A stretch of 22,779 nucleotides of DNA, taken from the NCBI GenBank assembly GCA_046712825.1, contig JBKKCR010000189.1, positions 1 to 22,779 on the forward strand. The letters are read 5' to 3'. Below are positions 20,506-22,779 of the stretch, piece by piece. The stretch is from DATFGK01 sp046712825. GTDB taxonomy: Bacteria > Actinomycetota > AC-67. Positions within the stretch are counted from its first letter, which is position 1, and every line of letters starts with the position of its first letter. The notes under the pieces were generated by a model. The model was not told the origin of the DNA and ran no database searches. It was given only the letters and a program-made list of their open reading frames with translations. The position numbers and the translations under genes are program-made.

Positions 20506-21504
20506 GTGGCGGAAGAGCTCGGCGACCTGACCAAGAGAGTCGCGGCCGCAGCCGCCGAGTGGGCGCCGGGCTCGTCCATCGGCGAACTCGAGAAGCTGAA
20601 AGGGGGCCGTTCGAGCCTCACCTTCGTCACCTCGGTCGCCGGAGGGCCGTCCGAGCACGAGCGCATCGTCGTCAAGGTCGCGCCGGCGGGGCTCGCGCCG
20701 GTGCGCAACCGCGATGTGCTCCGTCAGGCGCGTCTGCTCCGCGCCCTCGAGGAGTCTCCCGGCGTGCGCGTGCCTCTGGTCCTCTTCGAGGAGACCGGCA
20801 TGCCGCCCGAGATCCCCCCGTTCTTCGCTATGAGCTTCGCGGAGGGCGTCTGCTTCGAGCCGACGCTCGATCAGGCCGACGAGGTGCCCTCACCCGCAGA
20901 GATCGACGCCCGCGCCCGTGAGTGCGCGCGCATGATGGCCGCGCTGCATGCCGTCCGCCCCGATGAGGTCGGCTTGGGCGACGAGCCGGAAGTCGATCTC
21001 GTCGAGGAGGTCGAGCGCTGGGTCCGGGCGTTCGCGACGGTCGACGACGACATGAAACCGGGCGCGGACGACTGCGCCGAGGCGCTACGCCGCTCGATGC
21101 CGGCGGCCGTTCCCTCCACGCTCGTCCACGGTGACTTCCGCGTCGGGAACACCTTGTGCGAAGGCAAAGAGGTGAACGCGATCGTCGACTGGGAGATCTG
21201 GGCGCGCAGCGATCCTCGCGTCGACGTCGCATGGTTCCTGTTGTCCTCGAACGCCGCCGGTCACCCGAGCGCCATCCGCGAGGCGATCGGGATGCCTCCG
21301 GACGACGAGCTGCTCGCCGAGTACCTCGGTGCCGGAGGCGTCCCGGTCGACGACCTCGATTGGTTCAAGTCGCACGCGTTGTTCAAGATCGCTTCAGTGA
21401 CCGCGCTCCTCGTGAAAAATGCGCGGAAGCGCGGCGAGGCCGAGGCGTTCAGCCCGGCGCACATCCCCGACATGATCGCCCGCGCACGGGCGATGCTGGC
21501 CTGA
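20506..21504 (+). CDS. APH-fold phosphotransferase, ACAD10/11- and LvaA-like kinase
   Basis: Encodes 332 aa from GTG 20506, 6 bases after the crotonase stop. Kinase motifs: glycine-rich KGGRSSLTF (32-40), Lys57 in IVVKVAP for ATP, the catalytic loop VHGDFRVGN (207-215; D210 and N215) and the metal motif IVDWEIW (226-232; D228). All are intact, so it should be an active small-molecule kinase rather than a pseudokinase. The sequence resembles the APH domain in front of human ACAD11/ACAD10 and separate bacterial kinases next to acyl-CoA dehydrogenases. In Pseudomonas LvaA phosphorylates 4-hydroxyacyl-CoA. Here the ACAD gene begins one base after its stop, so a 4-hydroxyacyl-CoA kinase is the preferred guess. 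Drug resistance is unlikely given the operon. Confidence 0.88.
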   Translation: MAEELGDLTKRVAAAAAEWAPGSSIGELEKLKGGRSSLTFVTSVAGGPSEHERIVVKVAPAGLAPVRNRDVLRQARLLRALEESPGVRVPLVLFEETGMPPEIPPFFAMSFAEGVCFEPTLDQADEVPSPAEIDARARECARMMAALHAVRPDEVGLGDEPEVDLVEEVERWVRAFATVDDDMKPGADDCAEALRRSMPAAVPSTLVHGDFRVGNTLCEGKEVNAIVDWEIWARSDPRVDVAWFLLSSNAAGHPSAIREAIGMPPDDELLAEYLGAGGVPVDDLDWFKSHALFKIASVTALLVKNARKRGEAEAFSPAHIPDMIARARAMLA

Positions 21505-21505
21505 C

Positions 21506-22779
21506 ATGTCGTGGGACTTCGAGACCGACCCCGCGTTCGAGGAGCAGCTCGTGTGGATGCGCGGCTTCGTAGAAGAGGAGGTCGAGCCGCTGGATCTCCT
21601 CTGGCCGCACCTGCACCACGCTCCTCCGCCGCCCTGGCTCCGCACGGTGATCGACCCGCTCAAGGGTCGGGTCAAAGAGCACGGCCTCTGGGCGTGTCAC
21701 CTCGGGCCCGAGCTCGGTGGCAAGGGGTTCGGTCAGGTGAAGCTCGCGCTGATGAACGAGATATTGGGGCGCACCCGCTGGGGCCCGACGATCTTCGGCT
21801 GCCAAGCGCCCGACACCGGGAACGCCGAGATCCTCGCGCACTACGGCACGCCCGAGCAGAAGGAGCGCTATCTGCAGCCACTGCTCGACGGAGAGGCCTT
21901 CTCCGCTTTCTCGATGACCGAGCCGCAAGGAGGATCCGACCCAACGCAGTTCCGGTCCCGCGCCGTCCGCGACGGCGACGCCTGGGTGATCGACGGCGAG
22001 AAGTTCTTCACCTCCAACGCGCGCAACGCCGCGTTCTTCATCGTGATGGCGCTGACGAACCCGGACGCCGGTGCCTACAAGGGGACCTCGATGTTCCTGG
22101 TGCCGTCTGATACTCCGGGCATCACGATCGTGAGGGACGTCGGCACGATGGGCGAGGACCTCGGCGATGAAGGCGGGCACGCGCACATCCGATACGACGG
22201 CGTACGGGTTCCTGCGGAGAGCCTCCTCGGAGATGAGGGGCTCGGCTTCGTGGTCGCACAGACGCGGCTCGGCGGCGGTCGCATCCACCACGCGATGCGG
22301 ACGGTGGGCGTGTGCAACAAGGCGTTCGAGATGATGTGCGAGCGGGCGCTGAGCCGCGAGACGAAGGGGTCATCCCTCGCCGAGAAGCAGCTGGTGCAGC
22401 AGGCGATCACGGAATCCTGGTCGGAGATCCAGCAGTTCCGCCTTTTCGTTCTGTACACGGCGTGGCGGATCGATCGCGAGGGTACCGCGGCGGTGCGCAA
22501 GGAGATCGCGGCCGCGACCGTCCAAGCCGCCAAGGTGCTCCGCAGCGTCGTCGAGCGAGCCGTTCACGTCCACGGGGCGCTGGGGGTCTCGAACGAGATG
22601 CCGCTCGGGTACATGTGGATGCTCGCGCCGATGATGGGGATCATGGACGGCCCGACCGAGGTCCACACCGTCACCGCCGCCCGCCAGATCCTGAAGGACT
22701 TCAAGCCGGCACCGGGCGAATGGCCGACGCGCTGGATCCCCGCCGCGCTCGAGAAAGCCAAGGCGAAGCACGCAGACGC
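21506..22779 (+). CDS. Acyl-CoA dehydrogenase, ACAD10/11-like (3' end beyond window)
   Basis: ATG at 21506; 424 residues are visible and no stop is reached, probably only a few residues missing. Flavoprotein ACAD features: helical N-terminus; FSAFSMTEPQGGSDPTQ (132-148; FAD/substrate loop); GEKFFTSNARNA (164-175); GGGRIHHAMRTVG (257-269); VHGALGVSNEMPLGYMW (355-371) and MDGPTEVHTVTAARQIL (380-396). Asp381 stands where MCAD has its catalytic Glu376, and DGPTEVH resembles DGPDEVH of ACAD11. It starts one base after the APH kinase stop, so the two act together. By analogy with LvaC and ACAD11 it could turn the phosphorylated 4-hydroxyacyl-CoA into an enoyl-CoA that rejoins beta-oxidation. A plain acyl-CoA dehydrogenase remains possible. 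Confidence 0.93.
   Translation, partial: MSWDFETDPAFEEQLVWMRGFVEEEVEPLDLLWPHLHHAPPPPWLRTVIDPLKGRVKEHGLWACHLGPELGGKGFGQVKLALMNEILGRTRWGPTIFGCQAPDTGNAEILAHYGTPEQKERYLQPLLDGEAFSAFSMTEPQGGSDPTQFRSRAVRDGDAWVIDGEKFFTSNARNAAFFIVMALTNPDAGAYKGTSMFLVPSDTPGITIVRDVGTMGEDLGDEGGHAHIRYDGVRVPAESLLGDEGLGFVVAQTRLGGGRIHHAMRTVGVCNKAFEMMCERALSRETKGSSLAEKQLVQQAITESWSEIQQFRLFVLYTAWRIDREGTAAVRKEIAAATVQAAKVLRSVVERAVHVHGALGVSNEMPLGYMWMLAPMMGIMDGPTEVHTVTAARQILKDFKPAPGEWPTRWIPAALEKAKAKHAD

Noticed and set aside
20506..21504. Antibiotic-resistance aminoglycoside kinase
   Set aside because: Same fold, but the operon with SDR, crotonase and ACAD and the similarity to ACAD10/11 kinases point to lipid metabolism.

Overview
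The window is high-GC, densely coded chromosomal DNA that looks like an actinobacterium (Actinomycetota), probably an uncultured or deep-branching soil or sediment lineage rather than Streptomyces or Mycobacterium. The evidence is a galU next to a SepX/GlpR-like membrane protein with 5-formyl-THF cyclo-ligase nearby, two TetR regulators, MFE-2-type SDR/crotonase/ACAD lipid genes, many GTG starts, and repeated 'TANNNT, 6-8 bases, ATG/GTG' start regions typical of leaderless actinobacterial transcripts. I see no tRNA, rRNA, insertion sequence, CRISPR array or prophage module. No stretch over 300 bases lacks a gene.

Layout. (1) 1-3585, minus strand: a HAMP-GAF-GGDEF diguanylate cyclase, galU 13 bases behind it, a SepX/GlpR-like protein, and the first codons of another possible gene. 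(2) 3749-6378, plus strand: 5-formyl-THF cyclo-ligase, an FmdB-type zinc ribbon with a Ser/Lys/Glu tail, MTA phosphorylase and undecaprenyl-diphosphatase. (3) 6383-7789, minus: a secreted phage-tail-fibre-like protein with HxH repeats. (4) 7959-9640, minus: a TetR regulator and a ferritin-like diiron protein, ending in a clear hairpin terminator. (5) 9700-13837, minus: tldD, pmbA (tldE) and a five-helix membrane protein with a histone-H1-like cytoplasmic tail, all joined by overlapping stop/start codons. (6) 13881-15917, plus: a large membrane protein with an alkaline-phosphatase-superfamily-like extracytoplasmic domain, divergent from tldD across 43 bases. (7) 15950-17898, plus: HAD-IB phosphatase, enoyl-CoA hydratase and ArfB. 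(8) 17895-18509, minus: TetR regulator, divergent from (9) 18759-22779, plus: SDR, crotonase-like protein, APH-type kinase and acyl-CoA dehydrogenase (cut by the window end).

The most striking idea is in region 9. A kinase of the aminoglycoside-phosphotransferase fold directly followed by an ACAD10/11-type acyl-CoA dehydrogenase is the split form of the fusion in human ACAD10/ACAD11, and resembles LvaA/LvaC of the Pseudomonas levulinate pathway. With the SDR and crotonase it could be a 4-hydroxyacyl-CoA (gamma-hydroxy acid) degradation operon under TetR control. Second is the TldD/TldE pair coupled to a membrane protein with a DNA-binding-like tail. Third is the secreted fibre with six HxH motifs. 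All functional calls come from reading motifs by eye; no database search was run.
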